A stretch of DNA of 64,000 nucleotides from Marivita cryptomonadis (GTDB lineage Bacteria; Pseudomonadota; Alphaproteobacteria; Rhodobacterales; Rhodobacteraceae): assembly GCF_002115725.1 (NCBI RefSeq), contig NZ_JFKD01000014.1:61565-125564 (forward strand), given 5' to 3'. The translations under genes were made by a program, and so were the position numbers. Below the pieces are notes generated by a model that was not told the origin of the DNA, made no database searches, and was given only the letters and a program-made list of their open reading frames with translations. How positions within the stretch are numbered: the first letter of the stretch is position 1; the number at the start of each line of letters is the position of its first letter. Positions 36,091-44,484 of this stretch are shown in pieces.

Positions 36091-37005
36091 TCAAGGGGAG
36101 GTGATCGGTGGGGGTTTTCGTCTTTTGCCGGAAAGCGCATTTCCGGCAATCGCGGCAAGCAAAACAAGGCCGCCGAGCAGAGTATTGACGGTCGCGGTTT
36201 CGCCCAGAAACAGCCAGACCCAGAACGGACCAAGAAGCACCTCTGCCAAGGACAGCAAAGCAAGCTCCGCGGCAGGCAGGCTGCGTGATCCCAGCGTATA
36301 GAGGATCAGCCCCGCCCCGACCTGGAACACTCCCATACCCATCGCAATGCCCCCATCGCGAGCGCCGATCATCAAGGACAGCCCCTGATATTGGCAAACT
36401 CCGATCGTGATCACTATGGCGAACAGGCCGGACACAAACACGGAAGGTAGCATTTCCCCTGTTTTTCCCCAGCGCAACGCCACTGTGAAGATTGCGAACC
36501 CCAGTGCCGATCCAAGGGCGGCGAGGCTTCCCATCAGGGCGACGTTGCCGGATTTGTCAGCGACCATGATCGCGATCCCTCCGATGGCAACGGCGATCGC
36601 CACCCAGGTTGCTCTGCGCACCGGTTCGCGAAGAACGATCCATCCCAGAACCGCCGCCATAAACGGCGCTGTCGCAAATAGCAGCATTGCATTCGCAACC
36701 GAGGTGTTCTGTATCGCGTAAATTCCACCGGAATAGGCGGCGACCAAAGACAGACCGGCGATGATTGCAGGCACGCCCACACGACGGATTTGCACAAAAG
36801 GACTTTCCCCGGATCGGATGCGAATGACCAGGTATAGAAACACTGACATGCTGATCGAACGATATAGCAGGATCTGCCAAACCACAGCCTCTTCGATCAG
36901 CCGGATGCCAAGACCCACAGTCGACCAGAGAACGCCAGCCGCAAAAACGAAGAGCACTCCGTGCTTGTGTGCATCGGCTGGTTTTACTGAGGTCACAACC
37001 GTCAT
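36091..37005 (-). CDS. EamA/DMT family transporter
   Basis: A 304-residue inner-membrane exporter with ten hydrophobic helices made of two EamA repeats (about 15-145 and 160-290). Typical strings are AGVLWSTVGLGIRLI in the first repeat and LLSLAEVLLGPFWVWLFLGE in the second, the usual end of DMT proteins. Members export amino acids or other small metabolites. Divergent from the GntR regulator with a 293-base gap. The cargo is unknown. Confidence 0.88.
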   Translation of the reverse strand: MTVVTSVKPADAHKHGVLFVFAAGVLWSTVGLGIRLIEEAVVWQILLYRSISMSVFLYLVIRIRSGESPFVQIRRVGVPAIIAGLSLVAAYSGGIYAIQNTSVANAMLLFATAPFMAAVLGWIVLREPVRRATWVAIAVAIGGIAIMVADKSGNVALMGSLAALGSALGFAIFTVALRWGKTGEMLPSVFVSGLFAIVITIGVCQYQGLSLMIGARDGGIAMGMGVFQVGAGLILYTLGSRSLPAAELALLSLAEVLLGPFWVWLFLGETATVNTLLGGLVLLAAIAGNALSGKRRKPPPITSP

Positions 37006-37230
37006 CAGGTCTCTTCGATTGGTATTTACGGGGGCAGGATAGCCGGAACATCATAAGTGTAGACTGTCGTTTGCGACATTTCCCTGCAGTTTCGGGGCCT
37101 TTTGCCTGTCATGTGCCTTCTGGTGGGGCGCACATAGTTCGGGAATATCTACCGCGACGTCTTTCAAACGTAGCCCTGTCTTTCGATGATATTGCTGCGG
37201 CCTTCGCGTCATGGGTCAACTTGGCCTTGT

Positions 37231-37246
37231 ATTTATCATGATGAAT
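37231..37246. promoter_or_regulatory. Predicted GntR operator (autoregulatory)
   Basis: ATTTATCATGATGAAT, 15 of 16 bases matching the perfect palindrome found at 38795-38810. It lies about 53 bases upstream of the GntR start, where a repressor would control its own gene. The rest of the 37006-37298 gap shows no gene. Confidence 0.65.
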
Positions 37247-37298
37247 GGGTTTGCTGTAGGGCACAGCTTTTTGCGCGGCCCAGATCGAAAGCAGGACA

Positions 37299-38066
37299 AT
37301 GCCCGCCAGCGGACCATCAGATCCAAACATACGCGCGCGTCGGTCGCGCCCTTTGCGTGTGGCCGAAGAGATCAAAGATTGGGTTGTGGAACGAGGGCTA
37401 CAGCCCGGTGACCGGCTGCCGGGCGAGGCAGAACTGATTGACCTCTTTGGTATGTCGAAGGGGACGATCCGCGAAGCGATGCGTCTTTTGCAAGCACAGG
37501 GACTGATTGAAACCAAGACAGGTCCCGGCGGAGGAAGCTTTGTCGGTGAGGTGACGCGTGAGAGAGCTGCCGCGCTGTTGGCCAACTACTTTTATTTTCG
37601 CGACGTGACCATTGATGACATCTATCAGGTCCGCATCGCGCTTGAGCCCGAACTTGCGGCCAGTCTTGCCGGACGCCTATCCGAAGCGCAAATCGCGGAA
37701 CTTGAGGTGATCATGGAAGGCTATGCTCATGCGGCGTCTGACGCAGAGGAAGAGCGCAATCAGCATATCGCGTCGTTGAAGTTTCATGCGCGTCTGTCGG
37801 ACTTCGGAGGCAATGCGTTGCTTGGGTTCTTCATTGGCTTCATGGCGCAAATCCTTACCGATCTGACAGTCTACAAGCGTCTGTATGCAGCGCCCAATCA
37901 TGACCTGTGGCGGACAGGCCGCCAGCATCAGATAGACCTGATCTCGGCACTGCGGCGCGGTGATGTGGACAGCGCGCGCGAGATCATGCGCAGCCATATG
38001 GAAATGGCCCGCGAGCAAATGGAGATGCAGCAAGCCGAGGTCATGAAACGGTTTATTGCAGAATAG
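37299..38066 (+). CDS. FadR/FCD-type GntR family transcriptional regulator
   Basis: A 255-residue regulator. An N-terminal winged helix-turn-helix (LPGEAELIDLFGMSKGTIRE, then AMRLLQAQGLIETKTGPGGG) is followed by an all-helical FCD ligand domain (about 90-240) with metal-type histidines (LKFHARL and RTGRQHQ). ATG 37299 follows agcagga. The palindromes at 37231, 38767 and 38795 are its expected operators, so it should control itself, the DUF1028 gene and the peptide-type ABC operon. The effector is unknown, perhaps the transported compound or a product of it. Confidence 0.9.
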   Translation: MPASGPSDPNIRARRSRPLRVAEEIKDWVVERGLQPGDRLPGEAELIDLFGMSKGTIREAMRLLQAQGLIETKTGPGGGSFVGEVTRERAAALLANYFYFRDVTIDDIYQVRIALEPELAASLAGRLSEAQIAELEVIMEGYAHAASDAEEERNQHIASLKFHARLSDFGGNALLGFFIGFMAQILTDLTVYKRLYAAPNHDLWRTGRQHQIDLISALRRGDVDSAREIMRSHMEMAREQMEMQQAEVMKRFIAE

Positions 38067-38738
38067 TCAGCCGAGAAACGGGGTTGATCGCTCGGGATCG
38101 GCGAGTGTCGGCACGTGGCTGGCCCAGTTTGCGTAGGCGCCGCTTGTCGCGTGCCTGTGCAGGTTGGCAAGCGCGTCCAAAGGCGCATCGGAATGGTCGA
38201 TACGCAAGCTTAAGGGCGGGCGGTCCGAACCCACCACCAGCATGGCGGCAGACAAGAGTCCGCGGCTGTCACCGCCAACATCCGCAGCCTTGTTGAGCGC
38301 GTTCAGCAAGCGGACATCCATAGCCCCGTCACTGCCCAGGAAGCCATCGAGACAGGCATCCAGAACTGCCTCGGAGGCCAGTAGGTTTCCGGCCACAATG
38401 ACACCCGGCGCACTCCGCACACCGGCGGTTGGGATGCTGTTGGCACCGGTGAAAAACCCGGTGCTTCCGCGAGGGTCGAGTGCGGAAAGTTGACGTTCAT
38501 CGCGACCACCATCCGCTGTGACGATCTGCTGAACAGCGACTTCGGCCGACGCTCCATCGCGCATGAGGGACAAGACATTCTGGCCCCACATGGTGCTGGG
38601 CAAAGAACCTTGCGAGGCCGACAGCCCCGATTCGGCGTCTCCACGCAGCACCCAACCTCCGACGCAGAGGCTTCCGGTCATTGCGGCGCCGCCATAAGTG
38701 CCTGTTTTCTCGTCAAGTGCGAGTATGGAGATCGTCAT
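38067..38738 (-). CDS. DUF1028 domain protein (Ntn-hydrolase-like)
   Basis: A 223-residue protein matching DUF1028 from end to end: MTISILALDEKTGTYGGAAM at the start, LPSTMWGQNVLSLMRDG, and the central FTGANSIPTAGVRSAPGVIVAGNLLAS. The family resembles Ntn-hydrolases and is often found beside oligopeptide transporters and amidohydrolases, but its reaction is unproven. No signal peptide. It stops at the same point as the convergent GntR gene (38066/38067) and is divergent from the ABC operon, sharing the operator region. Confidence 0.88.
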   Translation of the reverse strand: MTISILALDEKTGTYGGAAMTGSLCVGGWVLRGDAESGLSASQGSLPSTMWGQNVLSLMRDGASAEVAVQQIVTADGGRDERQLSALDPRGSTGFFTGANSIPTAGVRSAPGVIVAGNLLASEAVLDACLDGFLGSDGAMDVRLLNALNKAADVGGDSRGLLSAAMLVVGSDRPPLSLRIDHSDAPLDALANLHRHATSGAYANWASHVPTLADPERSTPFLG

Positions 38739-38766
38739 ATTTGGCCCCGCTCAGTCTTGGACTTGA

Positions 38767-38782
38767 ATTTATCATGAAAATT
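38767..38782. promoter_or_regulatory. Predicted GntR operator, imperfect copy
   Basis: ATTTATCATGAAAATT, 14 of 16 matches to the palindrome. It lies 28 bases upstream of the starts of the perfect copy and about 30 bases from the DUF1028 start codon, so it could control the minus-strand promoter. Confidence 0.55.
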
Positions 38783-38794
38783 TGGCCTGATGCA

Positions 38795-38810
38795 ATTTAT
38801 CATGATAAAT
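38795..38810. promoter_or_regulatory. Predicted GntR operator, perfect 16-bp palindrome
   Basis: ATTTATCATGATAAAT is identical to its reverse complement. It sits about 32 bases before the start codon of the ABC binding-protein gene, where bound protein would block transcription. The spacing to the imperfect copy (28 bases, nearly three helical turns) would allow two dimers on one DNA face. Confidence 0.7.
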
Positions 38811-38841
38811 AAAATCCGATACAACAGGAGAGGAAGCTGTC

Positions 38842-40419
38842 ATGTCGCTCTTTCACGTCACTCGCCGGGGCCTGCTGGCCACCGGTACTGCGCTTGCCCT
38901 GACACTCGGGGTCATCAGCGGCGCGCAGGCGCAAACCCCGACCGACGTCTTGATCGTTGGACAGATCGCCGAGCCCAAAGCGCTTGATCCGGCGGCGGTC
39001 ACAGCCGTCAACGATTTCCGGATCCTGATGAATGTCTACGATGGCCTCGTGCGCTATAGGGATGGAACGCTTGAGGTCGAACCCGCGCTGGCAGAAAGCT
39101 GGGAGATTTCCGAGGACGGTACGGAATACACCTTCACGCTGCGCGAGGGCATCAAATTTCATGACGGTTCCGACTTTGATGCAGAGGCGGTGAAGTTCAA
39201 TTTCGACCGCATGCTGAACGAAGATCACCCGTATCACAACACCGGTCCGTTCCCCTTGTCCTTCTTCTTCTCGTCGATTGAATCGACCGAAGTTGTCGAT
39301 GCGAGGACTGTCCGGTTCACTCTGAACGGGCCCTATGCGCCGTTCCTGTCTAACCTTGCCTACCCCACTGGCCTGATCGTATCGCCCGCCGCAGTGATGG
39401 AGCACGGCACAGAGTTCGGGCGCAACCCGTCTGGCACCGGAGCCTTTACGTTTGGAGAGTGGCGGTCCAACGAGGCTGTCGTGATCGAAGCGAACCCCGA
39501 CTATTGGGATGGCGCGCCCGAGTTGCAGGCCGTCGTCTTTCGTCCGATCACCGATGCCAATACCCGCACTGCAGAGATGCTCGCAGGTGGGATCGACCTG
39601 ATGGTGGAAGTGCCGCCCGTGGCACTGAGCGAGTTTCAGGGCGACGCCTACACGGTCCATGAACAGGCAGGTCCACATGTCTGGTTCCTAATTCTGAACG
39701 CAAAGGAAGGCCCTTTTGCGGATGTGCGCGTGCGCCAAGCGGCCAACTATGCGGTGAACAAGGAGGCTTTGGTTAACGAGGTTCTGGAAGGCACGGCTGA
39801 GGTTGCAGCAGGACCGACGCCGCCAGCTTTTGCATGGGCGTACAATCCTGACCTCGAACCTTATCCCTACGACCCGGATAAGGCGCGCGAGTTGATCGCA
39901 GAGGCAGGTGCCGAAGGGGCAGAGCTGACCTTCTTCGTCACCGAAGGTGGTTCGGGAATGCTTGACCCGATCGCCATGGGCACGGCCATTCAAGCCGATC
40001 TGGAAGCTGTCGGTTTCGATGTGAAGATTGAAACTTATGAGTGGAACACTTTCCTTGGTGAAGTGAACCCCGGTCTTGAGGGCAAGGCGGACATGGCTGA
40101 AATGGCATGGATGACCAATGATCCGGACACGCTTCCGTTTCTTGCATTGCGCACAGCGGCATGGCCCGATCAGGGCGGGTTTAACTCGGGTTACTATTCG
40201 AACCCCGAAGTCGATGCACTGTTGGAGGCGGCGCGCGTCGCCACCGATCAGGACGAACGCGCACGGCTTTACAAAGAAATGCAGGTGATCGTTCAGGAAG
40301 ACGCGCCGTGGGTGTTCGTGGCGAACTGGAAGCAGAACGCCGTGACTTCCGACCGGGTCGAGAACTTTGCACTTCAGCCGTCGTTCTTTCTCTTGCTCGA
40401 CGACGTCGTGAAGAAATAA
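38842..40419 (+). CDS. ABC transporter substrate-binding protein, family 5 (peptide/nickel type)
   Basis: A 525-residue periplasmic binding protein of the DppA/OppA class. The N-terminus SRRGLLATG-like segment (TRRGLLATGTALALTLGV) is a Tat-compatible signal ending at AQAQ. The family signature LAESWEISEDGTEYTFTLREG lies near residues 85-105, and FNPDYWDG-like ANPDYWDGAPELQAVVFRPI follows. It binds di- or oligopeptides or related molecules. A stem-loop after its stop may keep its expression above that of the membrane genes. Confidence 0.92.
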   Translation: MSLFHVTRRGLLATGTALALTLGVISGAQAQTPTDVLIVGQIAEPKALDPAAVTAVNDFRILMNVYDGLVRYRDGTLEVEPALAESWEISEDGTEYTFTLREGIKFHDGSDFDAEAVKFNFDRMLNEDHPYHNTGPFPLSFFFSSIESTEVVDARTVRFTLNGPYAPFLSNLAYPTGLIVSPAAVMEHGTEFGRNPSGTGAFTFGEWRSNEAVVIEANPDYWDGAPELQAVVFRPITDANTRTAEMLAGGIDLMVEVPPVALSEFQGDAYTVHEQAGPHVWFLILNAKEGPFADVRVRQAANYAVNKEALVNEVLEGTAEVAAGPTPPAFAWAYNPDLEPYPYDPDKARELIAEAGAEGAELTFFVTEGGSGMLDPIAMGTAIQADLEAVGFDVKIETYEWNTFLGEVNPGLEGKADMAEMAWMTNDPDTLPFLALRTAAWPDQGGFNSGYYSNPEVDALLEAARVATDQDERARLYKEMQVIVQEDAPWVFVANWKQNAVTSDRVENFALQPSFFLLLDDVVKK

Positions 40420-40426
40420 AGATCTT

Positions 40427-40456
40427 GGTGGGGCGTGCCTGACCGCGTGCCCCACC
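40427..40456 (+). terminator. Stem-loop between binding-protein and permease genes (attenuator-like)
   Basis: Eight-base perfect inverted repeat ggtggggc/gccccacc with a 14-base loop, starting 7 bases after the binding-protein stop. No T-run follows, so partial termination or 3'-end protection of the upstream message is likelier than full termination. This is common in ABC operons that need excess binding protein. Confidence 0.5.
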
Positions 40457-40481
40457 CATCACATGCACCCGCGGGGCGACT

Positions 40482-41429
40482 GTGACCGGCTATATTCTGA
40501 AGCGACTACTTTCTGCGGTTCCGGTTCTGATCGGGATCACTATCATCGTGTTTCTGATCATGGCGATGATCCCCGGAGACCCCGCCACCGCTATTCTGGG
40601 CAGCTACGCCACGCCAGGCAACGTGGAAAAGCTCAATCGTGACCTGGGTCTCGATAAGCCATTGGTGCAGCAGTATGTCATCTGGCTTGGTAATATGCTG
40701 ACAGGAGATTTCGGAACGTCTTTCGCACTGAACCGACCTGTCCTCGACGAGGTTCTTGAACGTTTTAATGCAACCCTGGTGTTGGCGGGCACAGCCTTCG
40801 TTTTGTGTTCGTTCCTTGGTGTGATCGCGGGTGTGATTTCTGCGGCGAACCAATATGGCGCGGCCGACAAGGGCATCACGTTTGTGGTGCTTCTTGGGAT
40901 TTCGATTCCGTCCTTCTTTCTTGGGATGATGATGATCCTGTTCTTTGCCGTGAATCTGCGATGGTTTCCGGTTTCGGGCATGTGGCCTATCTATGGAGAT
41001 CGCACCTTGGGTGTGTTGCTGAGCCATCTTGCCATGCCTGCAACGGCATTGGCCGTCGTGGCTACTGGTGTCATAGCGCGGCTGTCGCGGTCAGCGATGC
41101 TCGAAGTGCTGCGGCAGGATTTCATCCGCACGGCCCGTGCCAAAGGCGTGCATGAGCGCGGTGTGATCTGGCGTCATGCGCTCAAGGCGGCGTTGGTTGC
41201 GATCATTCCCGTCCTTGGCATTCAGGCGGGTTTCGTGCTGTCCGGCGCAGTCTATATCGAGATCGTTTTTCAGTGGCCGGGCGTGGGACGGATGCTGGTC
41301 GATGCTATCCTGAAACGTGACATCCTTTTGGTGCAGGGTGGGGTTGTTTTCGTCGCCGCCTGCTATGTGGTGTTCAATATTGTGGTGGACGTGGCGCAAA
41401 GCCTTCTCGATCCACGGATCAAGACATGA
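40482..41429 (+). CDS. Peptide-type ABC transporter permease (DppB family)
   Basis: A 315-residue permease with six helices. N-terminal GYILKRLLSAVPVLIGITII and the EAA loop LRQDFIRTARAKGVHERGVIW are standard DppB features, as is the last helix ending LLDPRIKT. It starts with GTG. The stop overlaps the ATG of the following fusion gene. Confidence 0.9.
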   Translation: MTGYILKRLLSAVPVLIGITIIVFLIMAMIPGDPATAILGSYATPGNVEKLNRDLGLDKPLVQQYVIWLGNMLTGDFGTSFALNRPVLDEVLERFNATLVLAGTAFVLCSFLGVIAGVISAANQYGAADKGITFVVLLGISIPSFFLGMMMILFFAVNLRWFPVSGMWPIYGDRTLGVLLSHLAMPATALAVVATGVIARLSRSAMLEVLRQDFIRTARAKGVHERGVIWRHALKAALVAIIPVLGIQAGFVLSGAVYIEIVFQWPGVGRMLVDAILKRDILLVQGGVVFVAACYVVFNIVVDVAQSLLDPRIKT

Positions 41430-43309
41430 TCGCCTTCATCGCTTTGCTTGCGCGCAACCGGCTCGCGCTGGTGGGTGGTATTGTGCTTGTGCTGGTCGTG
41501 TTGCTGGCCCTGCTGACGCCACTGCTGCCCTTGGCTGACCCAGATGTGACGAACACGTCCAATCGCTTCCAGCCGCTGTTTTCCGAAGGCGCGCTTATGG
41601 GCACGGACCATCTTGGCCGGGATCTGCTATCGCGTCTTATGTGGGGGACACGATTGTCGCTTGCGGTGGGGTTTGCCGCCGCAATTGTTGCGGCCACCAT
41701 CGGTGCGGCAGTCGGGATCATTGCCGGCTATTACGGCGGACGCACCGACAACATCATCATGCGCGGTGTCGATATGCTGATGGCCTTCCCCTACATCCTG
41801 CTGGCGCTGGCGATCGTTGCGGCGTTGGGGCCGGGCCTATTGAATGCGCTGATTGCGGTTGCTGCGGTAAACGTGCCATTCTTTGCCCGCAACATCCGAG
41901 GCATCACTGTCGGTATCGCCAACAAGGAATTCGTCGATGCCGCGCGTCTTGCCGGACTATCCGACAAGCAGATCATTCTGTCCGAAGTCCTTCCCAATGT
42001 GGTCCCAGTTATCGTCATCGCCATGTCCACGACGATTGGCTGGATGATCCTTGAGACCGCAGGGCTGTCTTTCCTTGGCCTTGGTTCTCAGCCGCCGCAA
42101 GCCGATCTTGGCTCGATGCTGGGCGAAGCGCGGTCGGCGCTGATCACTAACCCGCACACATCTATCGTTCCGGGTATGATGATCCTGATCATCGTGATGT
42201 CGATCAACCTGCTGGGCGACGGCGTGCGCGACGCGCTTGACCCCCGGTTGAAATCTGGCGCTTTGTCACGCCCAATGGCGGCGACGCGTGTCGACAGGGC
42301 GCACCAGCCACCAGAGGCAGAGGGAAAAGGACTACTTGAGGTCAAAGCACTGGAGACCCAGTTTCATGTCAAGGATCGTATCTATCGTGCCGTGGGTGGT
42401 GTCGATCTACATGTGGACAAGGGTGAATGCCTTGGCATCATCGGCGAAAGCGGGTCCGGGAAGTCGGTCACGGCGCTGTCGATCATGGGGCTTGTCGCTT
42501 CGCCTCCCGGTATGATCACCAATGGTGCGGCCTATTTCGACGGTGAAGACCTGATCGGCATGCCATACGGCCGTTTGCGTGACATGCGTGGTCGGACTGT
42601 CTCGTATATTTTTCAAGATCCGCTTGCCACGTTGCACCCGCTCTACCGGGTTGGTGACCAGTTGATCGAGGCGATCCAGGCCCACCGTCGCATCGACAAG
42701 GTTGCAGGGCGCGACAAGGCGATTGACCTTCTGAAAGCCGTGCGCATCCCTAATGCTGAGAAGCGCATCTCGGACTATCCGCACGAGATGTCGGGTGGGA
42801 TGCGTCAAAGGGTCGGGATCGCAATGGCATTGGCCAATGATCCCGACATCATCATCGCGGATGAGCCTACAACCGCGCTGGACGTGACGGTGCAGGCGCA
42901 GGTTCTTACAATCCTTGACGACTTGCGCCGCTCGCGTGGGTTGGCGATCGTTTTCATCACCCATGATTTTGGCGTGGTCGCACAGCTGTGTGATCGTGTG
43001 GCAGTGATGTACGCTGGTCGGGTTGTCGAAGAGGGCACGACCACAACCATTCTCGATGCGCCCCGCCATCCTTATACCGCGCGGTTGATGGCGTGTGTTC
43101 CGGAACTGGGCGGCGGCAAACGTCGGCTCGAAGCGATCCCCGGCCTGCCGCCCGTTGTCGACAAACTGCCCGAGGGCTGTGCGTTCGCGGATCGCTGCGA
43201 CCGGGTGCAAGAAGGGTGTCGTGAGGGAAACATAACGTTGGACCGAGTTGGAGGTCATGGGGTGCGGTGTCTTTATCCTGTGGGACAAGACAGGGAGTTT
43301 GCGGAGTGA
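41426..43309 (+). CDS. Fused ABC permease (DppC-like) and ATPase (DppD-like)
   Basis: A 627-residue chain joining two normally separate subunits. Residues 1-~285 are a DppC-type permease (GTDHLGRDLLSRLMWGTRLS, EAA loop KEFVDAARLAGLSDKQII, and DGVRDALDPRLK near its end). A short linker leads to a DppD-type ATPase from ~305 with GESGSGKSVTALSIMGL, SGGMRQRVGIAMAL and DIIIADEPTTALDV, and an oligopeptide C-terminal cap with CAFADRCDRVQEGC, an iron-sulfur-type cysteine cluster. No stop or frameshift sits at the join, so it is a real fusion. Confidence 0.9.
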   Translation: MIAFIALLARNRLALVGGIVLVLVVLLALLTPLLPLADPDVTNTSNRFQPLFSEGALMGTDHLGRDLLSRLMWGTRLSLAVGFAAAIVAATIGAAVGIIAGYYGGRTDNIIMRGVDMLMAFPYILLALAIVAALGPGLLNALIAVAAVNVPFFARNIRGITVGIANKEFVDAARLAGLSDKQIILSEVLPNVVPVIVIAMSTTIGWMILETAGLSFLGLGSQPPQADLGSMLGEARSALITNPHTSIVPGMMILIIVMSINLLGDGVRDALDPRLKSGALSRPMAATRVDRAHQPPEAEGKGLLEVKALETQFHVKDRIYRAVGGVDLHVDKGECLGIIGESGSGKSVTALSIMGLVASPPGMITNGAAYFDGEDLIGMPYGRLRDMRGRTVSYIFQDPLATLHPLYRVGDQLIEAIQAHRRIDKVAGRDKAIDLLKAVRIPNAEKRISDYPHEMSGGMRQRVGIAMALANDPDIIIADEPTTALDVTVQAQVLTILDDLRRSRGLAIVFITHDFGVVAQLCDRVAVMYAGRVVEEGTTTTILDAPRHPYTARLMACVPELGGGKRRLEAIPGLPPVVDKLPEGCAFADRCDRVQEGCREGNITLDRVGGHGVRCLYPVGQDREFAE

Positions 43310-44265
43310 CCGAAGCACTGAAACTCACCGAGCTTTCGAAAACCTTTCCGGTTGGCCGGTCGCTGTTCGGCAATTCGACAGGGTCGGTCAAAGCAGTGAA
43401 CCCTTTGAATCTGTCGGTGCAGAAAGGTGAGACTCTTGGCCTTGTCGGAGAGTCGGGCTGTGGCAAGTCGACCCTCGCGCGGATGCTCGTCGGTTTGCTT
43501 GAGCCGACCACTGGACAGATCGAGATCGAGGGTGAGGCGCTTGACACGGCTGACCCTGCAGCGTTCGGCAAGCGCATCCAGTACGTTTTTCAGGATCCGA
43601 TTTCCTCGCTCAATCCGCGCAAGACAATCCGGCAGATTATGGAAGCGCCCCTGAAACATCTTTACAAGATGCCTGCGATCGACCGCCGCCTGCGCATCAA
43701 CGAGATATTCGAGAGCGTGAACCTGCGTGAAGAATTCCTCGATCGCTACCCTCACGAGTTTTCGGGAGGACAGGCGCAACGGATCGGGATCGCACGTGCG
43801 TTGGCGGCCAATGCCCGCATTCTTATCCTCGATGAGCCTGTCTCTGCTCTTGATGTATCCGTGCAGGCTCAGGTGCTGAACCTACTGGCCGATCTGCGCC
43901 GGACCTTCGATCTGACCTACCTGTTCATCAGCCACGATCTTGCAGTGGTAGAGGCCGTCAGTGACAGGATCGCGGTTCTTTATTTCGGGTCCGTGGTCGA
44001 AATTGGCCCGGCCGAAGAGGTCTTTGCGGCACCGCGGCATCCCTATACCAAGTTGCTGGCTGACAGTGCACCCGTGGTTGGCAGGCCACTGACACCGCCG
44101 GAAGCGGAAGGCACGGAATTGCCCGATCCTTTGAATCCGCCCAAAGGATGCGCTTTTGCTGCACGCTGCCCAAGTGCCACGGACATTTGCCGCAAGGAGA
44201 CACCGCGACTGTCGCCAATCGGTACAGCATCGGAAGTGGCCTGCTTTCATCCGCGGTCTGCTTAA
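43306..44265 (+). CDS. Peptide-type ABC transporter ATP-binding protein (DppF-like)
   Basis: A 319-residue ATPase with Walker A GESGCGKSTLARML, signature FSGGQAQRIGIARAL, Walker B ILILDEPVSALDV and the switch His in LFISHDLAV. The C-terminal oligopeptide cap carries CAFAARCPSATDIC. GTG 43306 overlaps the stop of the fusion gene (GTGA), which decides the start; an in-frame ATG at 43267 lies inside the upstream gene. It pairs with the fused ATPase. It ends the operon; 25 bases on lies a truncated regulator. Confidence 0.92.
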   Translation: MTEALKLTELSKTFPVGRSLFGNSTGSVKAVNPLNLSVQKGETLGLVGESGCGKSTLARMLVGLLEPTTGQIEIEGEALDTADPAAFGKRIQYVFQDPISSLNPRKTIRQIMEAPLKHLYKMPAIDRRLRINEIFESVNLREEFLDRYPHEFSGGQAQRIGIARALAANARILILDEPVSALDVSVQAQVLNLLADLRRTFDLTYLFISHDLAVVEAVSDRIAVLYFGSVVEIGPAEEVFAAPRHPYTKLLADSAPVVGRPLTPPEAEGTELPDPLNPPKGCAFAARCPSATDICRKETPRLSPIGTASEVACFHPRSA

Positions 44266-44289
44266 GGGCCACTCTCCGTGGAATGTCCG

Positions 44290-44484
44290 GGTATCGTTTT
44301 TGGCGCGGACAACAACGACGTCGCCTGCAAGCTGTTCGAGACGGTCAAGAACTTTGGGCAGCGAAAACACTTCGTTTGATGTCCATTTTAGAAAGATGCT
44401 GCCCTTCGATGGCTTGACGATCACCAGCCCTTCAGCGGCCAAGGTGCACAGTGCTTTGCGGAAAGGGATGCGGGACACGCCTGT
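44290..44484 (-). pseudogene. GntR family regulator fragment
   Basis: On the minus strand 44484-44290 reads TGVSRIPFRKALCTLAAEGL followed by a wing and linker helix (SLPKVLDRLEQLAGD), the middle of a GntR winged helix. The first ~25 residues and the whole effector domain are missing. The upstream side joins directly to IS3 orfB sequence at ~44485, so insertion of the element probably cut the gene. The downstream side ends next to the ABC operon. It is not functional. Confidence 0.65.
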
